From: CAZHGD01 sp964531735
GTDB taxonomy: Bacteria > Armatimonadota > UBA10988
Reading direction: 5' to 3'
Assembly: GCA_964531735.1 (NCBI GenBank)
Contig: CAZHGD010000022.1
Location: 1 to 59,141 of the forward strand
DNA: 59,141 nt
In this document: one piece after another, positions 15,946 through 24,216 of the stretch
Position numbering within the stretch: the stretch's first letter is position 1
Layout: every line of letters begins with the position of its first letter
Notes under the pieces: generated by a model
What the model was told of the DNA's origin: nothing
The model's database searches: none
The model's input: only the letters and a program-made list of their open reading frames with translations
Translations under genes and position numbers: made by a program

Positions 15946-17786
15946 CGCTGGACTCCGGCGTCGCCGAAGGTGTAGTGGCAGAACGCCGTCTGTCGCAGGT
16001 CGTCGCGCAGGCCCACCGGTACCCGCTCCACACCGCCCGGCAGCCGCAGGCGCGGCAGCTCGTCGGCGTCGTGGCCGATGGCGCGGCAGAACTCGCGGAG
16101 CCGCTGGCGCGTCTCCTGGCCGATCCGCCACGGGCCCAGGTCGGGCGTGCGCTGCAACACGACCTCGCAGAGCAGCGCCGCCTCCTCCCAGATCCGCGGC
16201 AGCCGCTCGTAGTTCTGCTGCGGCAGCCACGCCAGCGTCTGTTCGACGCCCGGCAGGTCACAGGCCAGCAGGCAGTAGCTCATCAGGTACTCAAAAGCGC
16301 GCCGGTTGCGCGGGTTGCTGCGGAGCAACAGGCGCAGGTGCGGCTCATAGTTGAAGATGCCCATCGGCACATCGAGGGTCAACGCATTGGCCCGCGCCTC
16401 GGCCACCGCGGGGTCCGCGGCCAACCGCGGATCGCGCTCCAGCTCGGCGAGCATCCGGCGCGCCTGGCGGCCGTACCGGCCGTGCGGCCAGGCGGCCCGC
16501 AACCAGACGCGCGCCGCCTCCGGGCGGTTCTTGAGGACGCTGACCTGCGCCAGTCGAATGAGCACCGCCGGATGCGCCCCGCCCAGTTCCAGCATCACCA
16601 TCGCCTGATGCTCGGACTGGTTGACCAGGCCCATGCGGAGCTGATGGTCGCCCAGCGGCAGGAACACCTTCGACTGCATCTCATCGGTGAACATGGCCTG
16701 AGCGCGCGGGTCGGCCTTGGTCATCAGACCGTAGAAGCTCTTCGGTCGCGCAAACAACTCGTCACCGAGCCGCCCGGTCTCATAGAGCGCCCGCATGGTC
16801 AGGAAGTCCAGCAGGTGGCTGCGCCAGTGTGGCGGCAGCGCGTTCACCTCGCGCAGCACACCGTCCCAGTCCTCGTGGGCCGCGCGATAGTTGACGCTCG
16901 TCATGATGTCGAGCGAGCGGTTCCAGGTTCGTTGCGCCACGCCAACGAAGAGCAGTGCCACGCCAGCGGCGACCAACGCCCGCCGCCAGAGCGGGCGCGG
17001 CGGCGGCAGCGGGCCTCCGGCCACGGGCCGGATGACCAGGAGCGCCACTGGGTAGGCGAACCAAAGGAGGGCCACCAGCACGGCGTCGATGCTGGTCGCC
17101 GACGCGCCGGGCACCATGGCCTGGAAGCCCTGGACCATGGCCGTGTCGACCACGGTTTGGGTCAGCCCCCACGGCACGGCCTCGATGGCCAGCAACAGCA
17201 GCAGCACGGCCAGCCGCCGGTGGCGGCGCGCCTCGTCGATCAGGCAGACCGCGAGGAAGACCAGCATCAGGCCGCCGCCGGCGTAGCAGAGCAGCGGTGC
17301 GGCCGGCGCCACCAGCGCTGGCCGCTGCCAGGCGCGCTCGGTCGGCAGCCGGACGTAGGCCGCGGCCAGCCACAACGCCGCCGGCAACAGCAGCAGGCTG
17401 TGGAGTTGGAACATCAGGCTGTTGCACAGCACCAGCCAAGTCAGCCAGACGGCCAGCGACGGCCAGGCCGGCAGCCGCTCACCAGCGCGGTGCCGCAGAA
17501 GGCGTTCGCCGGCGAGCACGCTCAGCAGGGCCGCCAGGGCCGTGACGCACCCACCGACCCAGGCCTGGTCGAACCACTGGGCCAGCATCGCCGCCAGCAA
17601 CGTCTGCGGGCCGCCGAGCGTCTGCAGCCGGCTGATCAGGAAGTCGGGCGAAGCGACAAACACCGGCCAGGGCACCAGACCCAGACCGTGGTAGTGGCGC
17701 GGTGGGTAGATCCGCACGGCCACGTAGGCCGCTAGGGCAACGGTCATCGCGCCATGCTGCAGCCAGCGACGTGCCACCTCGGCCAC
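15942..17786 (-). CDS. Polytopic membrane protein with C-terminal helical repeats (DUF6057-like)
   Basis: The protein has 614 residues. GTG 17786 is the longest start; ATG 17747 is an alternative. About ten to eleven transmembrane segments occupy residues 12-310 (for example VWLTWLVLCNSLMFQLHSLLLLP region, 110-150). Residues 325-614 are soluble and helical, with TPR-like units (HPAVLIRLAQVSVLKNRPEAA, RRAFEYLMSYCLLACDLPG). The layout and the coupled CxxCH/propeller lipoprotein resemble DUF6057 proteins, which I recall beside PD40 lipoproteins; that link needs a profile search. No catalytic motif is visible. A transport, secretion or glycan-assembly role is possible but unproven. Confidence 0.65.
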   Translation of the reverse strand: MAEVARRWLQHGAMTVALAAYVAVRIYPPRHYHGLGLVPWPVFVASPDFLISRLQTLGGPQTLLAAMLAQWFDQAWVGGCVTALAALLSVLAGERLLRHRAGERLPAWPSLAVWLTWLVLCNSLMFQLHSLLLLPAALWLAAAYVRLPTERAWQRPALVAPAAPLLCYAGGGLMLVFLAVCLIDEARRHRRLAVLLLLLAIEAVPWGLTQTVVDTAMVQGFQAMVPGASATSIDAVLVALLWFAYPVALLVIRPVAGGPLPPPRPLWRRALVAAGVALLFVGVAQRTWNRSLDIMTSVNYRAAHEDWDGVLREVNALPPHWRSHLLDFLTMRALYETGRLGDELFARPKSFYGLMTKADPRAQAMFTDEMQSKVFLPLGDHQLRMGLVNQSEHQAMVMLELGGAHPAVLIRLAQVSVLKNRPEAARVWLRAAWPHGRYGRQARRMLAELERDPRLAADPAVAEARANALTLDVPMGIFNYEPHLRLLLRSNPRNRRAFEYLMSYCLLACDLPGVEQTLAWLPQQNYERLPRIWEEAALLCEVVLQRTPDLGPWRIGQETRQRLREFCRAIGHDADELPRLRLPGGVERVPVGLRDDLRQTAFCHYTFGDAGVQR

Positions 17787-17862
17787 CTCGGCCCGTCTGC
17801 TGACGCGAGACGGGTCACACCCGGTTTCGCCGCCGCGCTTACCGGCCCTTCCGCCGCCAGGC

Positions 17863-19125
17863 TCAGACCAGGTTCAGCTCGGCGAAGCGGCGCCGGTAGA
17901 GCTGCCCACCGAGGTCGGCCAAGTCGGCAGTCAGCACGAACATGCCGGCCACACGGCAGCGGCCGCCGCCGGTCAGATGGTCGATCATCGCCCGGCGCAG
18001 GCTGTTGTCGCGCGGCGCGGTGGCCAGGTCGACTTCCTGGTCGCCGAAGATGAAGTACAGGCCGTCGCGGCCGCCGGATGGCCATGGGTACAGGTACAAC
18101 TCGTGCTGGAAGGCCGACATGTTGTTGTCGGGCCGCCACCACTGCTCGATGTGCGGATCGAAGATCCACGACGCGCACACGATGGCGTGGAACGGCTGCT
18201 CGGGGAAATAGCGCCGGAAGTAGGCCGTCGCCTCGTGCAGCGAGGCGAGACACGTCTCCAGGTGCATGTTGCCACCGGAGGGGATGTGCATTTCGAGGAC
18301 GGTCTCGCCGCCCTGGAGCACCAGCGACCACTCGCGCAGGTCCAGCGCGACGGTGCCGCGCACGCCATGACCGTTGGGGTTCATCACCGTGCCGGTGACC
18401 ACGCCGTCGACCTCATCCAGCGGCGGCGAGACGAAGCCGTCGGGCGCCTCGACGCCCGGATCGAGATTGCCCGCGGCGGTGAACTCCTGGCCGCCCTCGG
18501 CCAGTGCCACGGTGGTGCCGTCGGCGCGGCGGTAGACGCGGACGCGCTTGGCGAACGGGCGCAGCATGAACTCGAACCGGCCGACGCGGTGCAGGATGCC
18601 GACCGCGTGGTGGCGCTGCCAGTACAGCGACCGCGGCGGATAGCCCGGCCGGCCGTCGTGCGTGTACCCGTACATGTTCGAGGTGGCCGGCCAGCTCGAG
18701 CAGTTGTATCGGCTCTGCGACTCGGGTATGCCGCGCTCACGATGCCGCGCCAGCATGTGGGGCAGCATGTTGAACGCCAGCGCCAAGGTGTACAGCCCTT
18801 CCTCAGCGGCGCTGAGCACCTGCGGCAGCGGCCAGCGCGCCACAGCACCCGGCTCGTAGTCGTCGTACTCGAACAGCAGCCGGCTCTGGTGCCACATCAC
18901 CGCGGCCAAGGCCTCGTCGGCGGTGACGTGCGCGGCCAAGGCGCCGAACGGCTCATCCAGCGTCTCGGGCAGGCTGGTGAACTCGCGCGCCCAGCGTAGC
19001 TTGGCCGGCTCCAGGAACGGCAGCACCCCACGAGGTCGAGCCGCCTCCGACTCGTCCCAATGGGGTGCCAACAGCTCAACGGCGTCCGGCAGGCCGATGC
19101 CGGTCAACGCCACGGCGAGGTCCAT
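17863..19125 (-). CDS. GNAT-like acyltransferase (NAT_N / GNAT_C two-domain family)
   Basis: This is a 420-residue cytoplasmic protein from ATG 19125. The N-terminal half contains MLPHMLARHRERGIPESQSR near residue 120-140, matching the NAT_N domain. The C-terminal half has VLEMHIPSGGNMHLETC, then AYFRRYFPEQPF and CASWIFDPHIEQWW near 285-345, the pattern of the GNAT_C domain. Such proteins are predicted N-acyltransferases; the acyl donor and acceptor are unknown. The gene lies directly upstream of the DUF6057-like gene (76 bases) and 17 bases downstream of leuD, so it may be read through from the leu operon. Confidence 0.75.
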   Translation of the reverse strand: MDLAVALTGIGLPDAVELLAPHWDESEAARPRGVLPFLEPAKLRWAREFTSLPETLDEPFGALAAHVTADEALAAVMWHQSRLLFEYDDYEPGAVARWPLPQVLSAAEEGLYTLALAFNMLPHMLARHRERGIPESQSRYNCSSWPATSNMYGYTHDGRPGYPPRSLYWQRHHAVGILHRVGRFEFMLRPFAKRVRVYRRADGTTVALAEGGQEFTAAGNLDPGVEAPDGFVSPPLDEVDGVVTGTVMNPNGHGVRGTVALDLREWSLVLQGGETVLEMHIPSGGNMHLETCLASLHEATAYFRRYFPEQPFHAIVCASWIFDPHIEQWWRPDNNMSAFQHELYLYPWPSGGRDGLYFIFGDQEVDLATAPRDNSLRRAMIDHLTGGGRCRVAGMFVLTADLADLGGQLYRRRFAELNLV

Positions 19126-19142
19126 GCCGTCCGCCTTCCGTC

Positions 19143-19703
19143 TCAGGCCAACATGCCCGCCTGACGGGCATACGCGAACACGTCACCGGCTTCGAGGATG
19201 GGCAGGACCTCACCCAGCGGCCGCAGTTCGTACTGCTCCGAGCGGGTCAGGTTGCGGACCACACCGACCGCGAGGTCGACTTCCAACTCGTCACCGGTGC
19301 GCACGCGGTCGACCAAACGCTCGACGCATTCAGCCGGCACCACGTAGCCGCCGTTGACCGTGTTGCGGAAGTAGATCCGCGCGTACGACTCGGCGATGGT
19401 GACCTTGACGCCCGCCTCGGCCAGCGCCAGCGGCGCGTGCTCGCGCGAGGAGCCGCAGCCGAAGTTGCTGCCGGCCACCACGATGGCGTACGCCGAGTGG
19501 AACTGGTCCTCGGGCGTGAACACGTGTCCGCCGTCCGGCAGACCCGACTGCGCGACGGGCACACCGGCCAGCGCGTAGCGGCCGAAGAACTTGCGCTCCT
19601 CGGCGTCGGACGGGTTGTAGACGAGGTACTGGGCCGGGATGATCTGGTCGGTGTCGATCGCGTCACCGAGCACGAACGCCTTGCCCTTGAACTGCTTCTC
19701 CAT
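19143..19703 (-). CDS. leuD: 3-isopropylmalate dehydratase small subunit
   Basis: The 186-residue protein starts at ATG 19703, three bases after the leuC stop. It is the swivelling domain that completes the active site of isopropylmalate isomerase, the second step of leucine synthesis (2- to 3-isopropylmalate). Signature sequences are DAIDTDQIIPAQYL near 14-27 and GSNFGCGSSREHAPLAL near 78-94, the substrate-binding loop. The length fits the short archaeal/HacB-type LeuD (about 160-190 residues). Partner and spacing make the assignment firm, although homoaconitase or citraconate-type isomerases have the same architecture. Confidence 0.92.
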   Translation of the reverse strand: MEKQFKGKAFVLGDAIDTDQIIPAQYLVYNPSDAEERKFFGRYALAGVPVAQSGLPDGGHVFTPEDQFHSAYAIVVAGSNFGCGSSREHAPLALAEAGVKVTIAESYARIYFRNTVNGGYVVPAECVERLVDRVRTGDELEVDLAVGVVRNLTRSEQYELRPLGEVLPILEAGDVFAYARQAGMLA

Positions 19704-19706
19704 GGC

Positions 19707-21020
19707 TCACCCCATCAGATCGCGCGGGTCGGCAAACGCGCCCGTCACCGCCGCGGCGGCCACGGTCAGCGGCGAGGCCAGGAACACGCGCGCGTCCTTG
19801 TGTCCCATGCGGCCCGGGAAGTTGCGGTTGGTCGAACTGACACAGGTCAGCGGCTCGTTGACCCGCCCGAAGGTGTCGATCGGGCCGCCGAGGCAGGCCG
19901 CGCAACTGCTCTCGCCGATACGGCAGCCGGCGTTCTGGAAGATCTCGAACAGCGTCTGGTCGCCGATCTTGCGCGTGCGGATCTCGCGCGCCACCTCGGT
20001 GGTCGCCGGCACGATGAACGTGTCGACCTTCACCGTGCGGCCCTTGAGGATGCTCGCCGCCGCCACGAAGTCGGTCACCTTGCCGCCGGTGCACGATCCG
20101 ACGTAAGCGCGGTCGATCTTCTCGCCGCGCAACTCGCGCACCAGCGCCAACTGGTCGGGCCGGTGCGGCTTGGCCACCGACGGCTCCATCTGCCGCAGGT
20201 CGAACGACTTGGTGTAGACGTACTGACCATCGCCGGTGTCGCGCACCTCGCTGTAGCTGGCCTTGGTGCCCGCCTTGGCGCAGCGCTCGTCGACGTACTG
20301 CCGGGTCACGTCATCGGGCTCGATGACGCCGTTCTTGCCGCCGGCCTCGATGACCATGTTGCAGAGCGTCATGCGCTCCTCGATGTTGAGGCCGAAGACG
20401 CCCTCACCGACGAACTCCATCGCCCGGTAGGTGGCGCCGTCGAAGCCGATGTCGCCGATGACCTGCAGGATCAGGTCCTTGGCCATCAGGTACGGCGGCA
20501 GCTCCCCGGTGAACTCGAAGCGCATCGTCTCGGGCACGCGCAGCCAGATCTGGCCGGTGCCCATGACGAAGCCGGCGTCGGTGTTGCCCACACCGGTGGC
20601 GAACTCGCCGAAAGCGCCGTGCGTGCAGGTGTGGCTGTCGGTACCGATCAGCACCTCGCCGGGCCGCGCGTGGCCTTCCTCGGGCAGGGCCACGTGGCAG
20701 ACGCCCTTGTAGCGGTCGGTGCCCACATCGTAGTAGTACGGAAGCTGCTGCTCACGCACGAACTCGCGAAGGATCTCGATGTTGCGGTGGGCCTTCTCAT
20801 CGGCCGTGAAGATGTAGTGGTCCGGAATGATGACCACCTTCTCACGGTCCCAGACGCGCGCGTCGGCGCCGAACTGCTCCTTGAAAATGCCGATCGTGCC
20901 CGGCCCGCAGACATCGTGGGTCAACAGGATGTCGACATTGACCCAGATGTTCTCGCCGGCCGCCACGGTCTCGCGACCGGACGCCCTGGCCAGGATCTGC
21001 TCGGTCATGGTCCAGCCCAT
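19707..21020 (-). CDS. leuC: 3-isopropylmalate dehydratase large subunit
   Basis: The protein has 437 residues from ATG 21020, with AAGGAGA six bases upstream. It is an aconitase-superfamily [4Fe-4S] enzyme. Cluster cysteines are visible in YVGSCTGGKV and in GESSCAACLGG. IGTDSHTCTHGAFG is the conserved substrate and metal loop. At about 430 residues it belongs to the shorter HacA/archaeal-type LeuC rather than the 470-residue enterobacterial form. With leuD it isomerises isopropylmalate for leucine synthesis; no leuA or leuB lies in the window. Transcription starts from a strong sigma-70 promoter 44 bases upstream. Confidence 0.92.
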   Translation of the reverse strand: MGWTMTEQILARASGRETVAAGENIWVNVDILLTHDVCGPGTIGIFKEQFGADARVWDREKVVIIPDHYIFTADEKAHRNIEILREFVREQQLPYYYDVGTDRYKGVCHVALPEEGHARPGEVLIGTDSHTCTHGAFGEFATGVGNTDAGFVMGTGQIWLRVPETMRFEFTGELPPYLMAKDLILQVIGDIGFDGATYRAMEFVGEGVFGLNIEERMTLCNMVIEAGGKNGVIEPDDVTRQYVDERCAKAGTKASYSEVRDTGDGQYVYTKSFDLRQMEPSVAKPHRPDQLALVRELRGEKIDRAYVGSCTGGKVTDFVAAASILKGRTVKVDTFIVPATTEVAREIRTRKIGDQTLFEIFQNAGCRIGESSCAACLGGPIDTFGRVNEPLTCVSSTNRNFPGRMGHKDARVFLASPLTVAAAAVTGAFADPRDLMG

Positions 21021-21063
21021 GACAGTCTCCTTCGCGCGGCCACCTCAGGCAGCCGTGAACCGC

Positions 21064-21091
21064 ATTATAGGCCCATCTCGGCGGCTGACAA
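21064..21091 (-). promoter_or_regulatory. Sigma-70 promoter of leuCD
   Basis: On the minus strand TTGTCA (21091-21086) and a perfect TATAAT (21069-21064) are 16 bases apart. The predicted start is near 21057, giving a leader of about 37 bases, too short for a classical leucine attenuator. Confidence 0.75.
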
Positions 21092-21138
21092 GCCGTGGGC
21101 GTCCGCGTGGGCGCCAGTGCCCGGCGCCACTTCGGCCG

Positions 21139-21171
21139 CCAGGACCAGACCGGCCGCCGGCCTGGTCCTGG
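21139..21171. repeat. Hairpin in the leuC / radical SAM divergent region
   Basis: CCAGGACCAG and CTGGTCCTGG are perfect inverted arms, extended inward by CCGG/CCGG after one mismatch. It lies upstream of the leuC promoter and 68 bases before the radical SAM start. It could be an operator or a structured leader; nothing decides between these. Confidence 0.35.
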
Positions 21172-21239
21172 CCACGGTGGTCCGGCCCGGCGCGCAGGGA
21201 TAGGCAACTCGGCCGCGAAGACCACCGCGGAGTTGCTGC

Positions 21240-22520
21240 ATGTACCGCCTGTCACCACCCTCGCTGCACATCGCCGACCGGGCCCTGGCCGATCCGCTGT
21301 CGGCCGCTCGCGCCGAGCGCATGTTGGCCGCCCTCGGGCATTCCCTCGCCGACGCGGTGCCGTTCGATGATGACGGCATACCCGAGCTGATCGCCCAACA
21401 GGGCTGGACCAACGCCCGCGCGCGCCAGGGCCGGCATGACGGCCATCTCCCGCTGTCGCTGGTGTTCAGCACGCTCCGCTTCGACAACCCGCCCGCGGTG
21501 GCCCCGGTGCTCGAGCGGTGCCCGGCCGGCACCTCGAGCTGGCTGGTGGCCAGCCTGCTCGGGCACGGCGGCCGCCACACCGCGCGGGAGGACATCAACT
21601 CGTCACGCGGCATCTGCCGGCCGCGCGTGCAGTTCGACACCATCTACGGCTGTCCGCACGGCTGCCAGTACTGCCCGGGTGGGCAAGTCTCGGTCATCAT
21701 GTGCAACTGCGAGGAGTTTGTCGAACGCCAGGTCATTCCGGCGGCCGAAGCGGAGCCGTGGCAGAAGGTGTTCATGTTCAACTCCAGCCTCAGCGACACG
21801 CCGTGCTTCGAGCCGGAGTACGGTCTGTCGCAGCTTCTGGTGGAGTACTTCGCCGGCACCGCGGACCAGCACTACCTGATCCACACCAAGAGCGCCAACA
21901 CGGACTTCCTCTGCGACCTGGACCACCGCGGCCACACGCTGCTGCTGTGGAGCGTCACCGGCGCGACTTCGGCGCGGTTCGTCGAGCCGGGCACGGCCAC
22001 GCCGGACGAGCGCATCGAGGCCGCGCACCGCTGCCAGCAAGCCGGCTATCCGGTGCGGTTCAAGCTCAAGCCGATCGTGCCGGTCAAGGGCTGGCGCGAG
22101 GAGTACCGCTACCTGATCGACCGCATCCTGACGCGCACGCGGCCGGACAGCATCGGCCTGTTCATGCTCGCCTGGATGGAGGCCGCGGAGTTGGAGGCCA
22201 ATATCGACGTCTCGCTGCTCGATCCGGCCTTCCTCACCGCGCTGCGCGAGAGCGCCGACGAGATGCAGGGCGTCACCGCCGGGCCGTTCCCGCACGCGGC
22301 TCGCGCCGAGGTCTACCGCTTCCTCATCGAGGAGATTCGCCGCCGCGATGCCGACGTGCCGCTGTTCCTCTGCACCGAGACGGCCGACATGTGGCGCGAA
22401 CTCGGGCCAGTGCTCGGGGCCAACCCGCGGAGCTACGTCTGTGGTTGCGGCCCGCAGAGCCGGCCGGGCCTGACCCGCATCGAGCAGTTGCTGGTACCGA
22501 TGGAGATGCGGCCCGCGTAG
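21240..22520 (+). CDS. SPL-like radical SAM protein, copy 1
   Basis: The 426-residue protein starts at ATG 21240 with GGAG eight bases upstream. The radical SAM cluster motif is YGCPHGCQYC (Cys138, Cys142, Cys145). Downstream features match the spore photoproduct lyase superfamily: HTKSANTDFLCDLDHRGHT, then ARFVEPGTATPDERIEAAH and KLKPIVPVKGWREEY. Spore photoproduct lyase itself is about 340 residues; this form has a long N-terminus and an extra C-terminal CGC (Cys401, Cys403) that could ligate a metal. Since the organism shows no sporulation genes here, the substrate is unknown. It heads a rightward cluster with a methyltransferase and a zinc protease, and has a distant paralogue at 27480-28748. 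Confidence 0.8.
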   Translation: MYRLSPPSLHIADRALADPLSAARAERMLAALGHSLADAVPFDDDGIPELIAQQGWTNARARQGRHDGHLPLSLVFSTLRFDNPPAVAPVLERCPAGTSSWLVASLLGHGGRHTAREDINSSRGICRPRVQFDTIYGCPHGCQYCPGGQVSVIMCNCEEFVERQVIPAAEAEPWQKVFMFNSSLSDTPCFEPEYGLSQLLVEYFAGTADQHYLIHTKSANTDFLCDLDHRGHTLLLWSVTGATSARFVEPGTATPDERIEAAHRCQQAGYPVRFKLKPIVPVKGWREEYRYLIDRILTRTRPDSIGLFMLAWMEAAELEANIDVSLLDPAFLTALRESADEMQGVTAGPFPHAARAEVYRFLIEEIRRRDADVPLFLCTETADMWRELGPVLGANPRSYVCGCGPQSRPGLTRIEQLLVPMEMRPA

Positions 22521-22549
22521 CCGGGCGGCGCGCACCGAGGAGACCGACC

Positions 22550-23338
22550 ATGGCCGAGGCGCGGGTGAGTCGGACCTGGGACGAGTTCTGGGGCGACTTG
22601 CTGCACCGGCGCTTCCACCTGGACCACGCCGCGCGCTGGACCGCCCGTGAGGAACGCGCCCGGCTGATTCGCGAGACCGCCGGGCTGCAACCAGGCGAGC
22701 GGGTCCTCGACCTGGGTTGTGGCGATGGCCTGCTCGACATCTGCCTGGCGCGCCTCGGTCTGCAGGTGACGGCGGTGGACCGCGTCGGCAGCGTGCTGGC
22801 CGCCGCACGCGCTGAGCCGGGCGGCGACACGGTGACCTTCGTGGCCGCCGACCTGCGCGAGATCACCTACCCGCCGGCCACTTTCGCCGCGGTGCTCCTG
22901 TTCGAGGTGCTGGGTCTGATGAGTGCCTCCGACGAACGCGATCTGTGCGGGCGGATCGCCGACTGGCTCACGCCGGGCGGCTGCCTGCTGATCGACGTGA
23001 CCGACGCGCCTACCGAGCGAAGTGGCGGCTGGCGCCACGAACTGGAGGGCGGCATCCTGGAAGTGACCTGGCAGTATGACCCCGACACGCGCGTGCAGCA
23101 CATGGAGCCGCTGTTCCGGGCTGCCGACGGCGTGGTGATCGAGCTGCGTGACGCCTACGACCGCGACGCGCCGGTCGCCACCGGAGTCACCCGGCACCTG
23201 CACACCGACGCTGAGGTGCGCGAGCTGTTGGCGCCGTGGTTCGCGCTGGCCTGGCTGAACGTGGACTGGCGCGCCGGCAAGCGGCTGCTGTGCGCGCGGC
23301 CGGTCGCGGGCCGCGCGCCGACCGGAACGGCAGGCTGA
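22550..23338 (+). CDS. Class I SAM-dependent methyltransferase
   Basis: The protein has 262 residues from ATG 22550, preceded by GAGGAGA. The Rossmann-like SAM fold shows motif I VLDLGCGDG at 52-60, motif II VTAVDRVGS, VTFVAADLRE for motif III and LTPGGCLLIDV after it. The closing DAPTERSGGWRHE resembles small-molecule O- or N-methyltransferases. The start lies 29 bases after the radical SAM stop, and the next gene follows after two bases, so the three are co-transcribed. The acceptor substrate cannot be told from the sequence. Confidence 0.85.
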   Translation: MAEARVSRTWDEFWGDLLHRRFHLDHAARWTAREERARLIRETAGLQPGERVLDLGCGDGLLDICLARLGLQVTAVDRVGSVLAAARAEPGGDTVTFVAADLREITYPPATFAAVLLFEVLGLMSASDERDLCGRIADWLTPGGCLLIDVTDAPTERSGGWRHELEGGILEVTWQYDPDTRVQHMEPLFRAADGVVIELRDAYDRDAPVATGVTRHLHTDAEVRELLAPWFALAWLNVDWRAGKRLLCARPVAGRAPTGTAG

Positions 23339-23340
23339 CC

Positions 23341-24213
23341 ATGCCCGACCACCTGATCATCGACACCATGCCGTCGTTCTGGCGCTGGTGGGCCACCGTG
23401 GCGGACGAGCCGGTCGCCGTGCGCGCCGAGCGGTGGCACGGCGAGTACCTGGCCGCGGCGCCCGAACTGCGTGACCTGCTGCTGGCCGACTACGCGAACC
23501 AGGGCCAGGACTGGCGCGAGTTGGCCGCCGGCCACACCTTCGCCGACCTGCCGACGTTGCTGCCCGACATGCAGGCCGCCTGCGCCGCGCTCCCCGCGGC
23601 CGCGGAAGCCGCCGTGGAGGCGGCCGCCGCCCACCTCGGCTTGGACTTCGACGTCGCCAGCGTGTTCTACGTCGGCCTGGGCTACGCCGGCTGGGCCACG
23701 CACTACGCCGACCGGCCGGCGGTGCTCTACGGGCTTGAAGGGCTGGCCGAGAACCACTGGATCACCGCCGAGGCCCTGCTCGGCATGGGCGCGCACGAAC
23801 TGGGCCACCTGGTGCACCACGAATGGCGCCGGCGCGCCGGCCAACCCCTGTTCGACGGACCGTGGAGCTACCTCTACGACGAGGGCTTCGCCATGGTCTG
23901 CGAGCAGCTCGCCACCGGCGCCGACACCTGGCACATGGCGCGCTCGCAGCCCGGCTGGACCGAGTGGTGCCGCGAGCATCGCGCCTGGCTGGCCCAGGAG
24001 TACCTGCGCACGGCGGCTGAAGGCACGCCGGTCAACCCGTTCTTCGGCAGTTGGTACGACCTCGCCGGCTGGCGCCAGACCGGCTACTGGCTCGGCGCCG
24101 AGATGGTCCGCTACTGGCTGGCCGGCAGCGACTTGCGCGCCCTCGCCGTCCTGCCGCCCGAGCGCATCGAGCAGGACGCGATGGAGACCCTGTCCTGGTT
24201 CGGCAGCGCGTGA
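23341..24213 (+). CDS. HExxH zinc protease-like protein (DUF2268-like)
   Basis: The 290-residue protein has ATG at 23341, two bases after the methyltransferase stop. The zinc motif is HELGH at 152-156, with a downstream YDEGFA (Glu181) as the likely third ligand, a gluzincin arrangement resembling predicted proteases of the DUF2268 type. There is no signal peptide or membrane segment, so it is cytoplasmic. Its place behind a radical SAM protein and a methyltransferase suggests processing of a modified peptide or protein, but no substrate gene is seen. The downstream gene is convergent, three bases away. Confidence 0.7.
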   Translation: MPDHLIIDTMPSFWRWWATVADEPVAVRAERWHGEYLAAAPELRDLLLADYANQGQDWRELAAGHTFADLPTLLPDMQAACAALPAAAEAAVEAAAAHLGLDFDVASVFYVGLGYAGWATHYADRPAVLYGLEGLAENHWITAEALLGMGAHELGHLVHHEWRRRAGQPLFDGPWSYLYDEGFAMVCEQLATGADTWHMARSQPGWTEWCREHRAWLAQEYLRTAAEGTPVNPFFGSWYDLAGWRQTGYWLGAEMVRYWLAGSDLRALAVLPPERIEQDAMETLSWFGSA

Positions 24214-24216
24214 GGC

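Noticed and set aside
19065..21203. Long plus-strand frame opposite leuCD
   Set aside because: leuC and leuD on the minus strand carry all catalytic motifs and a good promoter; the opposite frame is a shadow.
21518..22549. N-terminal extension of the methyltransferase frame into the radical SAM gene
   Set aside because: The extension is out of frame with the radical SAM gene and has no domain; ATG 22550 has a strong ribosome site and starts the fold.
21060..24213. Search for a RiPP precursor peptide next to the radical SAM cluster
   Set aside because: No short frame with a ribosome site and a leader/core-like sequence was found in the divergent region or between the genes.
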